Source of the DNA: Maridesulfovibrio sp.
GTDB lineage: Bacteria; Desulfobacterota; Desulfovibrionia; Desulfovibrionales; Desulfovibrionaceae
Reading direction: 5' to 3'
Assembly: GCF_963677005.1 (NCBI RefSeq)
Contig: NZ_OY781616.1
Coordinates: forward strand, 2,365,001-2,429,000
Length of the DNA stretch: 64,000 nt
Part shown: positions 8,158 through 16,951 of the stretch, piece after piece
How the letters are laid out: every line of letters starts with the position of its first letter
Position numbering within the stretch: the first letter of the stretch is position 1
Notes under the pieces: generated by a model
The model's database searches: none
Told to the model about the DNA's origin: nothing
What the model saw: the letters and a program-made list of their open reading frames with translations, nothing else
Made by a program: the position numbers and the translations under genes

Positions 8158-10293
8158 TTATTCAGACCCGGCAGCAGAATTCCGGTCGGGTGCCACGCCG
8201 GGGCCGGGATCAACCACGACCATTCGCGCATCCGCAACCAGAGCCTCTTCCGAGTTTACCAGCACGGGGTTAAATTCAGCTTCATAAATTTCAGGAAAAT
8301 CTTCAGCCAGATACGACATCCGGATCAGGACATCAGTGATAGCTTCGAAGTCAACGGGCTCTCCGCCCCGGACTCCCTTGAGCAGCATGTAGGAGCGGAT
8401 TTCACGCACCATGTCTCCGGCATCCTCCACCGAAAGAGGAGCCAGCCGAAAAGAAACATCCTTCAGGATTTCCACGTAGACCCCGCCAAGTCCGAACATC
8501 AGCAACGGGCCGAACTGTTCGTCCCGGCGAAAACCGACGATCACTTCCCGGGATTCCGGCGAAGCCATCTGCTGAACCAGACAGCCTGCAATATACACAT
8601 CCGGCCGGAGGCACTGTGTGCGGGCGGTTATTTCCCAGAAAGCGGTACGAACCTCCTCTGCGGAAGAAAGTCCCACGCGCACACCGTCCACATCAGACTT
8701 GTGAGATATTTCCGGGGATGCGATCTTGAGCACAACCGGATAACCCAGTTGCTCGGCAATCGCTACGGCCTCATCGCCGCTGCGGGCAAGGTCCGACTCC
8801 GGAGTAGGCAGCCCGTAAGCGGTAACAATATCACGAGCCTGAAACTCGACCAGTTCGGAACGCCCGGAACGCAACGAGGCTTCCACCAGTTGGCGCGCCG
8901 ACTCGATATCCCTTTCCGGCTCCGCGTATGTGCGCGGCGGACGTCCCTTCCAGGCGGCATAGCGGTACATGCAGTCCATGGCCCGCACGGCCTGTTTGGG
9001 GAAATCATATACAGGAATTCCGGCTGCGGCAAAAATTTCTCTGGCCCGTCTGCTGTGCCTGCGCCCCATAAGACAGCAGAAAACAGGCTTCGCTATCTCG
9101 GCAACTACGGCTGAAATTTCTTCAGCAGCGGCGGCAAGGTCCAACGCGGCGGAAGGTGCAACTATGACAAGCATGCTGTTTACGCCCGGATCATGCCCGA
9201 CGATGCGGACCGCCCTGCCGTAACTTTGCGCATCAGCATCCCCCAGCAGATCGACCGGGTTGTACAGGGAAGCGTATCCGGGCAGCATGCGCTGCAATTC
9301 CCCGATTATATCGGGAGAATAAGTCGGCATGCGCATTCCGGAATCACCGCAGGCATCAGCAGCAAGGATTCCGGGACCGCCCGCATTGGTCACTATTCCA
9401 AGATTCGGCCCCAGCGGGAGTTCCTGCGATGAAAATGCCTTGGCAAGGTTGAAAAGCTCGTCCAGCCGCTCCACACGTATAACGCCGGACTGAACAAACG
9501 CGGCCCCGCAGGCCTTGTCCGATCCGGCCACGGCTCCGGTATGCGAAGAAGCCGCCCGGGCTCCGGCAGGAGTAATACCGGCCTTCATCATTATTACAGG
9601 CTTCTTCATGGACACGCGGGAAGCGCAATCCATAAACCTGCGTCCGTCATCCACGTTCTCCACGTATCCGAGGATAACTTTGGTATCCGGGTCATTCCCC
9701 AGATATTCAAGCATGGAGGCTTCATCGAGAACGGCTTTGTTGCCAAGACTGATAAATTTTGAAAACCCGACCCCGGCTCCAAGAGCCCAGTCCAGTACTG
9801 CCACGCAAAGGGCCCCGGACTGGGAAAAAAAACCTATCTTTCCGGGCAGAGGATTGCCGGTGGCGAATGACGCATTAAGGGAAGAGCCGGTACTGATAAG
9901 TCCGAGGCAGTTGGGTCCTAGCAGATTAACACCCGTCTTTGAGGCAATTTCGGCCAGGCATGTTTCAAGCACCCATCCTTCGTGGTCCACTTCCTTGAAC
10001 CCGGCGCTGACGATGACAACGGAACCGACTCCCTTTTCCACCAGCTCGAGAAAGCAATCGAGAACAAGATCTCGCGGCACAGCTATGACGGCAAGATCGA
10101 CCGGACCTTGAAGATCGGAAATACTTTTGCAGACCTCAAGCCCGCAAATGGAACCGCCACGCGGATTGACAGGATAGACCTCGCCTTTGAAACCGGCGTC
10201 CAGAATATTAGCAACTATTGTGTTCCCGATTTTACCGGAAACAGATGAAGCGCCGACAACGGCGATTGAAGAAGGAGCAAAAAGGGTGTCCAA
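8158..10293 (-). CDS. ADP-forming acetate/acyl-CoA synthetase (ACD/Pat-type)
   Basis: Interconverts acyl-CoA, ADP and phosphate with acid, CoA and ATP, conserving energy from acetyl-CoA. In 711 residues it has the CoA-binding domain (SIAVVGASSVSGK at about 8), the two succinyl-CoA-synthetase-like ligase domains with the phospho-histidine segment ASSHTGAVAGSD, and a C-terminal ATP-grasp domain (GYPVVLKIASPEISHKSD). Alpha and beta parts are fused. The frame starts with TTG at 10293, with GGGAGA nine bases upstream and no better start nearby. It forms an operon with the DRTGG protein. The substrate (acetate, propionate or other) is not determined. Confidence 0.92.
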   Translation of the reverse strand: MDTLFAPSSIAVVGASSVSGKIGNTIVANILDAGFKGEVYPVNPRGGSICGLEVCKSISDLQGPVDLAVIAVPRDLVLDCFLELVEKGVGSVVIVSAGFKEVDHEGWVLETCLAEIASKTGVNLLGPNCLGLISTGSSLNASFATGNPLPGKIGFFSQSGALCVAVLDWALGAGVGFSKFISLGNKAVLDEASMLEYLGNDPDTKVILGYVENVDDGRRFMDCASRVSMKKPVIMMKAGITPAGARAASSHTGAVAGSDKACGAAFVQSGVIRVERLDELFNLAKAFSSQELPLGPNLGIVTNAGGPGILAADACGDSGMRMPTYSPDIIGELQRMLPGYASLYNPVDLLGDADAQSYGRAVRIVGHDPGVNSMLVIVAPSAALDLAAAAEEISAVVAEIAKPVFCCLMGRRHSRRAREIFAAAGIPVYDFPKQAVRAMDCMYRYAAWKGRPPRTYAEPERDIESARQLVEASLRSGRSELVEFQARDIVTAYGLPTPESDLARSGDEAVAIAEQLGYPVVLKIASPEISHKSDVDGVRVGLSSAEEVRTAFWEITARTQCLRPDVYIAGCLVQQMASPESREVIVGFRRDEQFGPLLMFGLGGVYVEILKDVSFRLAPLSVEDAGDMVREIRSYMLLKGVRGGEPVDFEAITDVLIRMSYLAEDFPEIYEAEFNPVLVNSEEALVADARMVVVDPGPGVAPDRNSAAGSE

Positions 10294-10760
10294 ACTTTCT
10301 CCCGGAACATGAAACCCCTTCCCGGCGGGGTTGATTTCCTTAAAACATGATGCTTATCGAAAAATATGGTTGCGATCCGCAATGACACTGACATCATCAC
10401 CGGAACTACCACGTGAACAAGTGAATATAGTCAGAGAGAGGCCGTCATTGCAAGCAGGAGATGCTACTGACCCCAATTATCAGCATTCTTTAATTCCCGC
10501 AGTGGTATTCCTGCCCCGGAAAAACAGCAACAGCCCGTAAGAATCAACGCCTAATTTCACACCGAACAGATAACATCTAAGTATAGCAACACTTATCTTA
10601 TTATATCTGTTGCGTTATCTTAACAAATAATGATAATAATCCCGTAGGGCGGGAAACTCAGACAAAATACAAAACTAATGCGAAATAATCATCCTGTAAC
10701 AGATTTGCCAAATTTAAAATATGATAAAACCAAAGAAAACCGGCAGCGGTGGAGTCGGCT
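10294..10760. other. Intergenic region with nested inverted repeats
   Basis: 467 bp between divergent genes with no supported gene. It should hold the promoters of the acyl-CoA synthetase (minus) and the HD-GYP-like gene (plus). A nested inverted repeat is seen: AGATAAC 10568-10574, GCAACA 10586-10591, TGTTGC 10608-10613, GTTATCT 10614-10620. Confidence 0.4.
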
Positions 10761-11747
10761 ATGGCTGATGATTCAAACCTTATAGAGGAAAGCTATTGCG
10801 CGATCACGGTCAACATATTCAAAATTCTCCCGAAGACCGGACTAAATTTCAGCCTGTATAAACTGAACACCTCCAACGGCAAGTTCTACCCTCTTACCGT
10901 GCCCGGAAAAAACCTCACCCACACGGAAAGACAAAGCATTACAAATGATTGCGAAGACGGATTAATTTACCTGAAAACTGAAGACCTGCGCCACTGTCAT
11001 CATCCGTTTGCCGAAAACCTCAACCTTGTTTTAAATACTCTCGGAAGTTCCATTCCGGAACCGGAACTGGCCCTGCTGATACTTGAAGGATTGAAGATTT
11101 CTGCGGCAACGATTTATGTGGATTCGATAAAAATCCACTTCGAATCTTTCCATAAAACTCTTTGCGCCGCAGGAGAAATACTCCACTCAAACCCCAAACT
11201 TCTGTGGTTGATAATACCGCTTCTTGACGGGAATCACTCCCTTGTAAACAAATCGGTTTCCACCGGAATAATCGGGGCCGCAGTCATCCTGCTGGGGCGG
11301 GAACTGACGCCGGACGTAAACGTGTTCCTTGACGCCTTCTGTGCTCTTTTCCTGTGCGACATAGGGCTTTCCTCCATGCCGGAATTCGTTCTCGGAAAAG
11401 AGTTCTGCCTGACCCGTGACGAGCAGAAACGTATCCGCCAGCACCCTTTAAGCTCCATAAAAGTCCTCAGCGATACGCAGTTGGTAAGTAAACCCGTAAT
11501 GCGCGCGGTTCTGGAGCACCACGAGCGCATGGACGGTTCAGGCTACCCCAGAGGGGTAACCAACGATCAGCTTTCCTGGCTGGGAAAACTGTGCGGGGCT
11601 GTTGATTCCTTCGTGGCCATGACAATGGAACGGCCGGGCAAGAAACGCATGCCCATCGTGGATGCCCTGAAGATTCTATACAAGGAATCATCGCAGTACG
11701 ATCCCAACATCATCTACGCCCTGGAAAAAGTTACTTACAGAGACTGA
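10761..11747 (+). CDS. HD-GYP-like signalling protein with degenerate HD motif
   Basis: A 328-residue cytoplasmic protein. The first 150 residues match nothing I recognise. Residues 160-325 follow the HD-GYP c-di-GMP phosphodiesterase pattern: RQHPLSSIKVL, then HHERMDGSGYPRG at 253-265. The metal-binding HD pair is changed to C199-D200 (FLCDIGL where HDIGK is usual), so catalysis is probably lost or altered and a binding or scaffold role is possible. I use ATG 10761, six bases after GGAG, rather than the GTG at 10749. It stands alone between divergent and convergent neighbours. Confidence 0.8.
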   Translation: MADDSNLIEESYCAITVNIFKILPKTGLNFSLYKLNTSNGKFYPLTVPGKNLTHTERQSITNDCEDGLIYLKTEDLRHCHHPFAENLNLVLNTLGSSIPEPELALLILEGLKISAATIYVDSIKIHFESFHKTLCAAGEILHSNPKLLWLIIPLLDGNHSLVNKSVSTGIIGAAVILLGRELTPDVNVFLDAFCALFLCDIGLSSMPEFVLGKEFCLTRDEQKRIRQHPLSSIKVLSDTQLVSKPVMRAVLEHHERMDGSGYPRGVTNDQLSWLGKLCGAVDSFVAMTMERPGKKRMPIVDALKILYKESSQYDPNIIYALEKVTYRD

Positions 11748-11860
11748 ACCGACCCGCCGGCCCGATGCTTCTCATGTAAACCGTACGGCTTTCAACAAAG
11801 CATGGCCGAATAATCATCCTCAATACCCAATTCCAGGCCGAAACCATCAGGATCTCCACA

Positions 11861-11897
11861 AAAAAACAAAGCCCCTGCGTGACACGCAGAGGCCTTT
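11861..11897 (-). terminator. Terminator of the amino-acid binding protein gene
   Basis: Hairpin with core stem CTGCGT/ACGCAG (11875-11880 with 11884-11889), extended by GCC/GGC and AAA/TTT. On the minus strand it runs into TTTGTTTTTTTG. It might also serve the convergent HD-GYP-like gene. Confidence 0.7.
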
Positions 11898-11943
11898 AAA
11901 GAAATCAATCGGATGAAGGAGGAGTCGGGAAGTTGTCCCTATC

Positions 11944-12720
11944 CTAGTTCATGTGCAGGTACTCGGCCTTGAGTTTGGCCATGTCACCTTTGAGAATCAT
12001 CTGGTCCATCATGAAATTGACTGTATCCTGAAGTCTGTAGGAATCGGCGGGCATCAGGTATCCGAGCTGACTGCGCGTAAAAAGATTGTCGAGCATGGGA
12101 GCGGCAAGGGCCGGGTTGGTAGCGGCATAGTAAATTGCCTCCACGCTGTCGGTAATCATCACATCCACCTTGCCGTCGGCAACAGCAACGGGAATGGCAA
12201 GGTTGGAATCAAACATGACAATCTCGGCGTTCTTTATGTTGGCCTTCACGAATTTTTCATTGGTCCCGCCGGGGTTCACGCCTATTTTCACTCCCTTGCG
12301 GTCTATATCGGCCATTGTCTTATATTTCGAAGCCTTGGATGCGGCAACAAGCGGAGTTTTTCCGAAAGTAACGTACCCCTGGGAAAAACATGCTTCCTTC
12401 TGACGGGCGATAGTTCTGGTAATGCCGCTCATGCCGATATCGTATTTTCCATCATTCAGATCTTTCATCAGGGTCTTCCAGGTGGTCGGAACAAGTTCAA
12501 GCCTGACTCCGAGCCTGTCTGCGAAGCTCTGGGCCACAGCAATATCGAACCCTTCATATTTACCGTTATTATTAAAGGAAAAAGGTTTGTAATCGCCGGT
12601 TGTTCCGACCTTCAGCACTTTGCTGGCGAGTATTGCATCAAGAGTTCTGGCCTGCGCCATTCCTGCAAAAACAACCGTAAGCAGGACGGACAGCAGTGAA
12701 AGAAGCAGTATGCGTTTCAT
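11944..12720 (-). CDS. Amino-acid ABC transporter periplasmic binding protein (family 3)
   Basis: Secreted binding protein of 258 residues in the glutamine/arginine/cystine-type SBP_bac_3 family. Start ATG 12720 follows AGGAGG. The signal peptide is MKRILLLSLLSVLLTVV with cleavage near GMAQA. The mature chain shows the family signature KVGTTGDYKPFSF and GFDIAVAQSFADRLGV. No permease or ATPase gene is nearby, so it is an orphan or serves a transporter elsewhere. It could also be a periplasmic cyclohexadienyl-dehydratase-like protein, which shares the fold. Confidence 0.85.
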   Translation of the reverse strand: MKRILLLSLLSVLLTVVFAGMAQARTLDAILASKVLKVGTTGDYKPFSFNNNGKYEGFDIAVAQSFADRLGVRLELVPTTWKTLMKDLNDGKYDIGMSGITRTIARQKEACFSQGYVTFGKTPLVAASKASKYKTMADIDRKGVKIGVNPGGTNEKFVKANIKNAEIVMFDSNLAIPVAVADGKVDVMITDSVEAIYYAATNPALAAPMLDNLFTRSQLGYLMPADSYRLQDTVNFMMDQMILKGDMAKLKAEYLHMN

Positions 12721-12961
12721 TAGAGGCCTCCTAAAAATTGAGATGAAAATGAAGTGGGGACAAAACACATGATTCAATCAGCACAGGCTGTGCAGATTCC
12801 GGATTTGTACATGCAATCTAGACAGTTCTCGCAGCGATGTCCACCTTGCCGCAAGGGTCGAAAAACATGATGGATTAACCGCTGGTTTTATGCGAAAATA
12901 AATACAGACCGGCCGGTCCGGGTCTGCAGCAAAATTCCATCGGAGTCGATAAAGGTTGGTT

Positions 12962-13591
12962 ATGCCCGACAATCCAGGCAACATGAAGATACCCGTGAGC
13001 GCGGCAATACTGGCCGGCGGGGAAGGCCGCCGTATGGGCGGTACAGACAAGTCATGCATCAGAATTTCCGGTCAGAAACTGGTCAGCAGGATCATTGAGC
13101 GGCTGGAAGGACTGTTCACGGAAATTTTCGTCATCACCAGATCGCCGGAAAACCACCCGGACCTGAAAGTGCGCATGGCCGGAGACGTATTCCAATCCCG
13201 CAGTTCACTGACGGGGCTGCACTCGGCCCTGTATCACAGTTCTACCAACTATGTATTTGTGACAGCCTGCGACTCCCCTTTTCTCAACCGGAAACTCATC
13301 GCAGCCCTGCTGGCCAGGCTGCACCCCGAAGACGACGTACTGATACCGATCCATCCCGACGGCATGTATGAACCGCTGTGTGCTGTATACTCCAGACGCT
13401 GCCTGCCCTTTATCGAGAAGAACCTCGAACAGAAAAGGTTCCAGATCATCAAATTTTTTCCGCATGTAAAAATCCACACTGTGGACACAGCCGAACTTCG
13501 GGCCAGTGACCGGGAATTTGAATCCTTCATCAATGTCAACACCCCGGAAGAACTGCAGGAAGCATATGTGAGGGCTGGAAATGCACAATGA
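12962..13591 (+). CDS. mobA: Molybdenum cofactor guanylyltransferase MobA
   Basis: Attaches GMP to molybdopterin to make the bis-MGD cofactor used by formate dehydrogenases and related enzymes. The 209-residue protein has the N-terminal nucleotide-binding signature LAGGEGRRMGGTDKS at about residues 17-31 and TACDSPF near 102 (metal site). ATG 12962 follows AAAGG; an ATG at 12983 is an alternative with a weaker ribosome-binding site. The 3' end overlaps moeA by 11 bp, so the pair is co-translated. Confidence 0.92.
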   Translation: MPDNPGNMKIPVSAAILAGGEGRRMGGTDKSCIRISGQKLVSRIIERLEGLFTEIFVITRSPENHPDLKVRMAGDVFQSRSSLTGLHSALYHSSTNYVFVTACDSPFLNRKLIAALLARLHPEDDVLIPIHPDGMYEPLCAVYSRRCLPFIEKNLEQKRFQIIKFFPHVKIHTVDTAELRASDREFESFINVNTPEELQEAYVRAGNAQ

Positions 13592-14822
13592 CAACAAGCC
13601 GGACTTTCCACTGAGCATCCCGAGGTCCGAAGCCCTTTTTATACTGCGCGCCTGTATATCCCCGGTCCGGGAAACAAACGTCTCCGTAACCGAATGCAGC
13701 GGCCGCATCTCTGCCGAGTCCGTTGTCTCCGGAGTCTCCCTGCCGGACCATGACCGTTCGGCAATGGACGGATTTGCCGTACCTAGCGCGGAAACAGCAG
13801 CTGCAACCGAGAAAACACCGGTGACCCTTAGCTTCGGCGGGGAAATCCGTCCCTCGGAAACAGTGCAGTCCCGCGCACGGGAAAAATGCGCAATCCGAGT
13901 GCTGACAGGGGGCATTGTCCCCAGCGGGACAGATGCAGTGATTCCTTTTGAAAAAGTGCACGTACGGGAAGACCTTATGACCATATTCGGTCCTGCGCGC
14001 AAGGGAGATTTCATACGCAGTACAGGCTCGGACATAATGAAAGGCGAGCCGATCGTGGACGCGGGAAGCGAAATATCTCCCTGTGATGCCGCCCTGCTGG
14101 CCTACGCGGGCATAAGAACTGTTTCCGTACGCCGCAGACTTGCCATAAGCGTTCTCGCTGTGGGCAACGAACTTTGCGACCCGGCCATGGAAAACGTCTG
14201 CGGACTGATTCCGGCGGACAACCTGATCCTATTGAAGTCCCTGTGTGCAAGAGCAGGAATAGACAACGTAAAAATCGCGCCCTGCCCCAATTCACCAGAG
14301 GCAATTGCTGCTGCAGTAAACGAAAACTCTGCATGCGATTTGATAATTACCACCGGGGGAACCGGCCCCGGCAATAGAGATTTCGTATTCAACGCAGTAC
14401 GTTCTGCCGGAGGAACCCCGGTTTTCAAAGGGCTGGCCATGCACCCGGCCAAATCAGTTTTTGCCTGCAAAACCGACAGCAGTGTTGTAATCGGTCTGCC
14501 CGGACCGCCTAACGCGGTCAACCTTGCTTTCCACACCATCATCAGACCGGTCATAAACATCCTGCTCGGAGCAAGGGATATTTCCCCGATGAATACGGTT
14601 CTGCTGAAAGGACCGGTGAAGGGGGCGAAGGACAGGGAAAAAATGCGGCCCTGCCTCATTTCTGAAATACAGGGGCAACTGATTGCCGACCCCCTTACTT
14701 CCGCCGGACTTTCACCGAGAAAAGTCATGTCCATGAGCAACGGCATTATCGTCCTGCCGCCTGGCTGCGGAGAACTGCAGGCAGGTGAAACGGCTGCGGC
14801 TATAAGGTACGACAGGCCGTAG
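13581..14822 (+). CDS. moeA: Molybdopterin molybdenumtransferase MoeA
   Basis: Inserts molybdate (or tungstate) into adenylylated molybdopterin. The 413 residues show the MoeA signatures: DHDRSAMDGFAV near 58, RVLTGGIVPSGTDAVIPFE near 108, the MoCF-binding ITTGGTGPGNRDF segment near 255, and GLPGPPNAV near 308. A C-terminal domain IV is present. It overlaps mobA. Together they form the last steps of Moco synthesis. Earlier moa genes are not in the window. Confidence 0.94.
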   Translation: MHNDNKPDFPLSIPRSEALFILRACISPVRETNVSVTECSGRISAESVVSGVSLPDHDRSAMDGFAVPSAETAAATEKTPVTLSFGGEIRPSETVQSRAREKCAIRVLTGGIVPSGTDAVIPFEKVHVREDLMTIFGPARKGDFIRSTGSDIMKGEPIVDAGSEISPCDAALLAYAGIRTVSVRRRLAISVLAVGNELCDPAMENVCGLIPADNLILLKSLCARAGIDNVKIAPCPNSPEAIAAAVNENSACDLIITTGGTGPGNRDFVFNAVRSAGGTPVFKGLAMHPAKSVFACKTDSSVVIGLPGPPNAVNLAFHTIIRPVINILLGARDISPMNTVLLKGPVKGAKDREKMRPCLISEIQGQLIADPLTSAGLSPRKVMSMSNGIIVLPPGCGELQAGETAAAIRYDRP

Positions 14823-14855
14823 CTGTCCCGCTCTGTGTCACTCCCCGAATATGCC

Positions 14856-15055
14856 GCCTTAGCTCAGCAAAACTATTGATTTTAGTGACGAGCTTCAATG
14901 CAGCAGACTTAAATTATCAGGGATTCCAAAGGCCCATCAGCCCTTAGGCGAGAAGCTTCGCTTCGAGTCTTAGGGATGTGGAGAGCAGAGATGGATTATC
15001 CCCTTTGGCTGCCAGCGGCGAAATCTGTTTATCATAAGCGCAAAGCGCATCAAAA
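14856..15055 (+). repeat. Dispersed intergenic palindromic repeat, copy A
   Basis: Begins GCCTTAGCTCMGCAAAACT-like and ends AAGCGCAAAGCGCATCAAA. It shares blocks with copies at 45364-45606, 47667-47866 and 63824-63904, and its final block with 18404-18670. The central part contains CCCTTAGGCGAGAAGC opposed by GCTTCGAGTCTTAGGG, an imperfect palindrome, and is framed by CCAAAGG and CCTTTGG. Confidence 0.75.
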
Positions 15056-15224
15056 CAAACTGCTTCCTGCGCCATTTCGTTTTCACACAACCGTCACATG
15101 AAGGCGACATATTTGAGGAGTTCCCTTACGGGTCACGGTGTATCGATACGCCATGTACCAAAAAGCAGCAGGCGTATCCTGCCAAATCATCGGCAAGGCA
15201 TCTTTGATGTTTCTTTCTTGACCG

Positions 15225-15253
15225 GGCGGCCCAGTGGGTCGCCTTTTCTTTTC
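15225..15253 (+). terminator. GC hairpin plus T-runs in the phoH leader
   Basis: GGCGGCCC pairs with GGGTCGCC around AGT (one G-T pair), then TTTTCTTTTC follows. There is no gene just upstream that needs it, so it may be an attenuator for phoH or the end of a small RNA. Confidence 0.6.
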
Positions 15254-15283
15254 GCTCTAACCGTCAAAAAGAGTTGAGGAATT

Positions 15284-16474
15284 ATGGGACAGAAGAACTT
15301 TATTCTGGACACCAATGTGCTGATTGAGAATCCCAAGTGCATCACTGCGCTGCGCAACGGACAGGACAACAACATTCACATTCCGTATACGGTTCTGACC
15401 GAACTGGACAAACTCAAAAGAGACCCCCGCATAGGCCACATCGTAACTCAGGCTATCCATTCCATTCTGCTGGATGGCAAACTGGCAATCCTTTCTCCGG
15501 AATACGCGGAAAGGATTGATGCAGCCAACCCGGACGACCGCATCCTCAAAGAGACCCTGGGCAGCGGCATTGACGACCCCATTCTGGTTACAAACGACCG
15601 GATTCTGCAGATCAAGGCCGGAATCCACTCCCTGCGGTGCGAGGGCTACAAGGACTCCGATCCCTTCCGGTCCGACTCTCAGATGTACACCGGATTTGCA
15701 GCAGAAGATGACTCCCCGGCTATCAACAATTTCCGCTGGGAAAACGGAACTCCGGTCTTCCACGGCGTACATGGACCGAAGGCGATCACCTACACGCACG
15801 AGGTCTGGGGAGTGAAGCCCCGCAACATATACCAGAACCTGGCCCTCGACCTCATGCTCAACGATGACATAAACCTTGTCTCCGTCCAGTCTGAAGCAGG
15901 ATACGGCAAAACATTTCTGGCTCTTGCCTCGGCTCTTTTTCTGGCGCTGGAAAAAAAGGACAACCCGTACCGGAAAGTGTATCTGGTCAAGCCTATATGG
16001 GAAATAGGTTCCAAAATGGGCTATCTTCCCGGTACGGTAGAAGAAAAAATGCTGCCCTACGTCCGCTATATCCGTGATCTGGCCGTCAAGCTGCATGAAC
16101 AGCGCCCGGCCAACCGCATATTCATGGACACCGATTCCGAAAGATTCCGTTTCAACCAGAAAAAGTTCGAGATACTGCCCATCGCCTATATACGCGGGAT
16201 GAATCTGGAAAACTGTGTTGTCATAATAGACGAAATGCAGAACATGTCCCGCACGGAAGTACGTTCGCTGCTTACCCGCATGGGTGAAGGGGTGAAATGC
16301 ATCTGCCTCGGAGATACCAGACAGGTTGACAACCCATACCTGAACGAAAGCAACAACGGCCTCAACTGGGTGGTAAAAAAGCTTAGAAACAACAAGGAAT
16401 ACGCACACATGGTCCTGAAAGGGGAACGCTCCAGAGGGCCGATAACGGATATGGTGATCAAGACCGGGCTGTAA
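15284..16474 (+). CDS. PIN domain-PhoH-like ATPase (YlaK/PhoH2 family)
   Basis: A 396-residue fusion. Residues 1-140 are a PIN ribonuclease domain (FILDTNVLIENP with D9, TELDKLKR, VTNDRILQIKA). The second half is a PhoH P-loop domain: SEAGYGKTF near residue 206, Walker B VVIIDEMQNMS, then CLGDTRQVDNPY. Characterised relatives (PhoH2) couple RNA unwinding to RNA cleavage. ATG 15284 follows GAGG. It appears monocistronic behind the structured leader and is followed by a GC-rich hairpin at 16501. Confidence 0.92.
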   Translation: MGQKNFILDTNVLIENPKCITALRNGQDNNIHIPYTVLTELDKLKRDPRIGHIVTQAIHSILLDGKLAILSPEYAERIDAANPDDRILKETLGSGIDDPILVTNDRILQIKAGIHSLRCEGYKDSDPFRSDSQMYTGFAAEDDSPAINNFRWENGTPVFHGVHGPKAITYTHEVWGVKPRNIYQNLALDLMLNDDINLVSVQSEAGYGKTFLALASALFLALEKKDNPYRKVYLVKPIWEIGSKMGYLPGTVEEKMLPYVRYIRDLAVKLHEQRPANRIFMDTDSERFRFNQKKFEILPIAYIRGMNLENCVVIIDEMQNMSRTEVRSLLTRMGEGVKCICLGDTRQVDNPYLNESNNGLNWVVKKLRNNKEYAHMVLKGERSRGPITDMVIKTGL

Positions 16475-16951
16475 CTTCCCCCGCACTGAACGCACAACCT
16501 CCCGGCAGGCAGACCACATAAGCTGTCTGCCGGGATTTCGGCCGCCCTCTCCGTCCTCAGAAATAAATTCACATCCTGCCCGTTTTCAGACTGATTCCTA
16601 CAGCGCAACACCTGACTAAATGAATATTTAATAAAAAATAATATCAGGTCCATTTCAAACGGACCTATGATTATTCATTTCGCAAGAGACTCGATTTAAA
16701 TTCACTAATTGTTCGCGCGCCGGATCATCCTGCAAGCTGGTAGAATAATCGGACAAACGGACGCAACCGGTCTGAAATTTGATTAATGTTTTCAGGAATT
16801 TCAACAGACCGTCTTGACACTGATTTATTCATGTAATAGCGATGGCACTAAGTGCTGACGTTCGTTCACCAGGTTTTTGGAATTTTTTCCGGCTGTTCGG
16901 AACCGTATTTCGGGGAAATTTTATATTGCAATGTAAAACAGGAGGTGGGTA
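16475..16951 (+). other. Intergenic region before the antiporter gene
   Basis: 477 bp without a gene. A hairpin CCCGGCAG/CTGCCGGG at 16501-16534 just after phoH may act as its terminator but lacks a clear T-run. A second AT-flanked hairpin (AGGTCC/GGACCT, arms 16646-16651 and 16661-16666, extended by AATAAT/ATTATT) is of unknown role. The antiporter promoter should be here; TTGACA at 16814-16819 has no well-spaced -10 box. Confidence 0.4.

Larger units (their letters stand above)
14823..15283 (+). promoter_or_regulatory. phoH upstream region: repeat copy A, then hairpin-rich leader
   Basis: No gene is visible. Positions 14856-15055 are a copy of the dispersed palindromic repeat. Positions 15070-15255 contain consecutive hairpins: GGTGTAT/ATACGCC at 15138-15153, GCAGG/CCTGC near 15168, an ATCA/TGAT helix around 15187-15210, and a strong GC stem followed by T-runs at 15225-15253. 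The last sits only 31 bp before the phoH start, as in a transcription attenuator or riboswitch leader. I cannot match it to a known riboswitch class. Confidence 0.45.
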
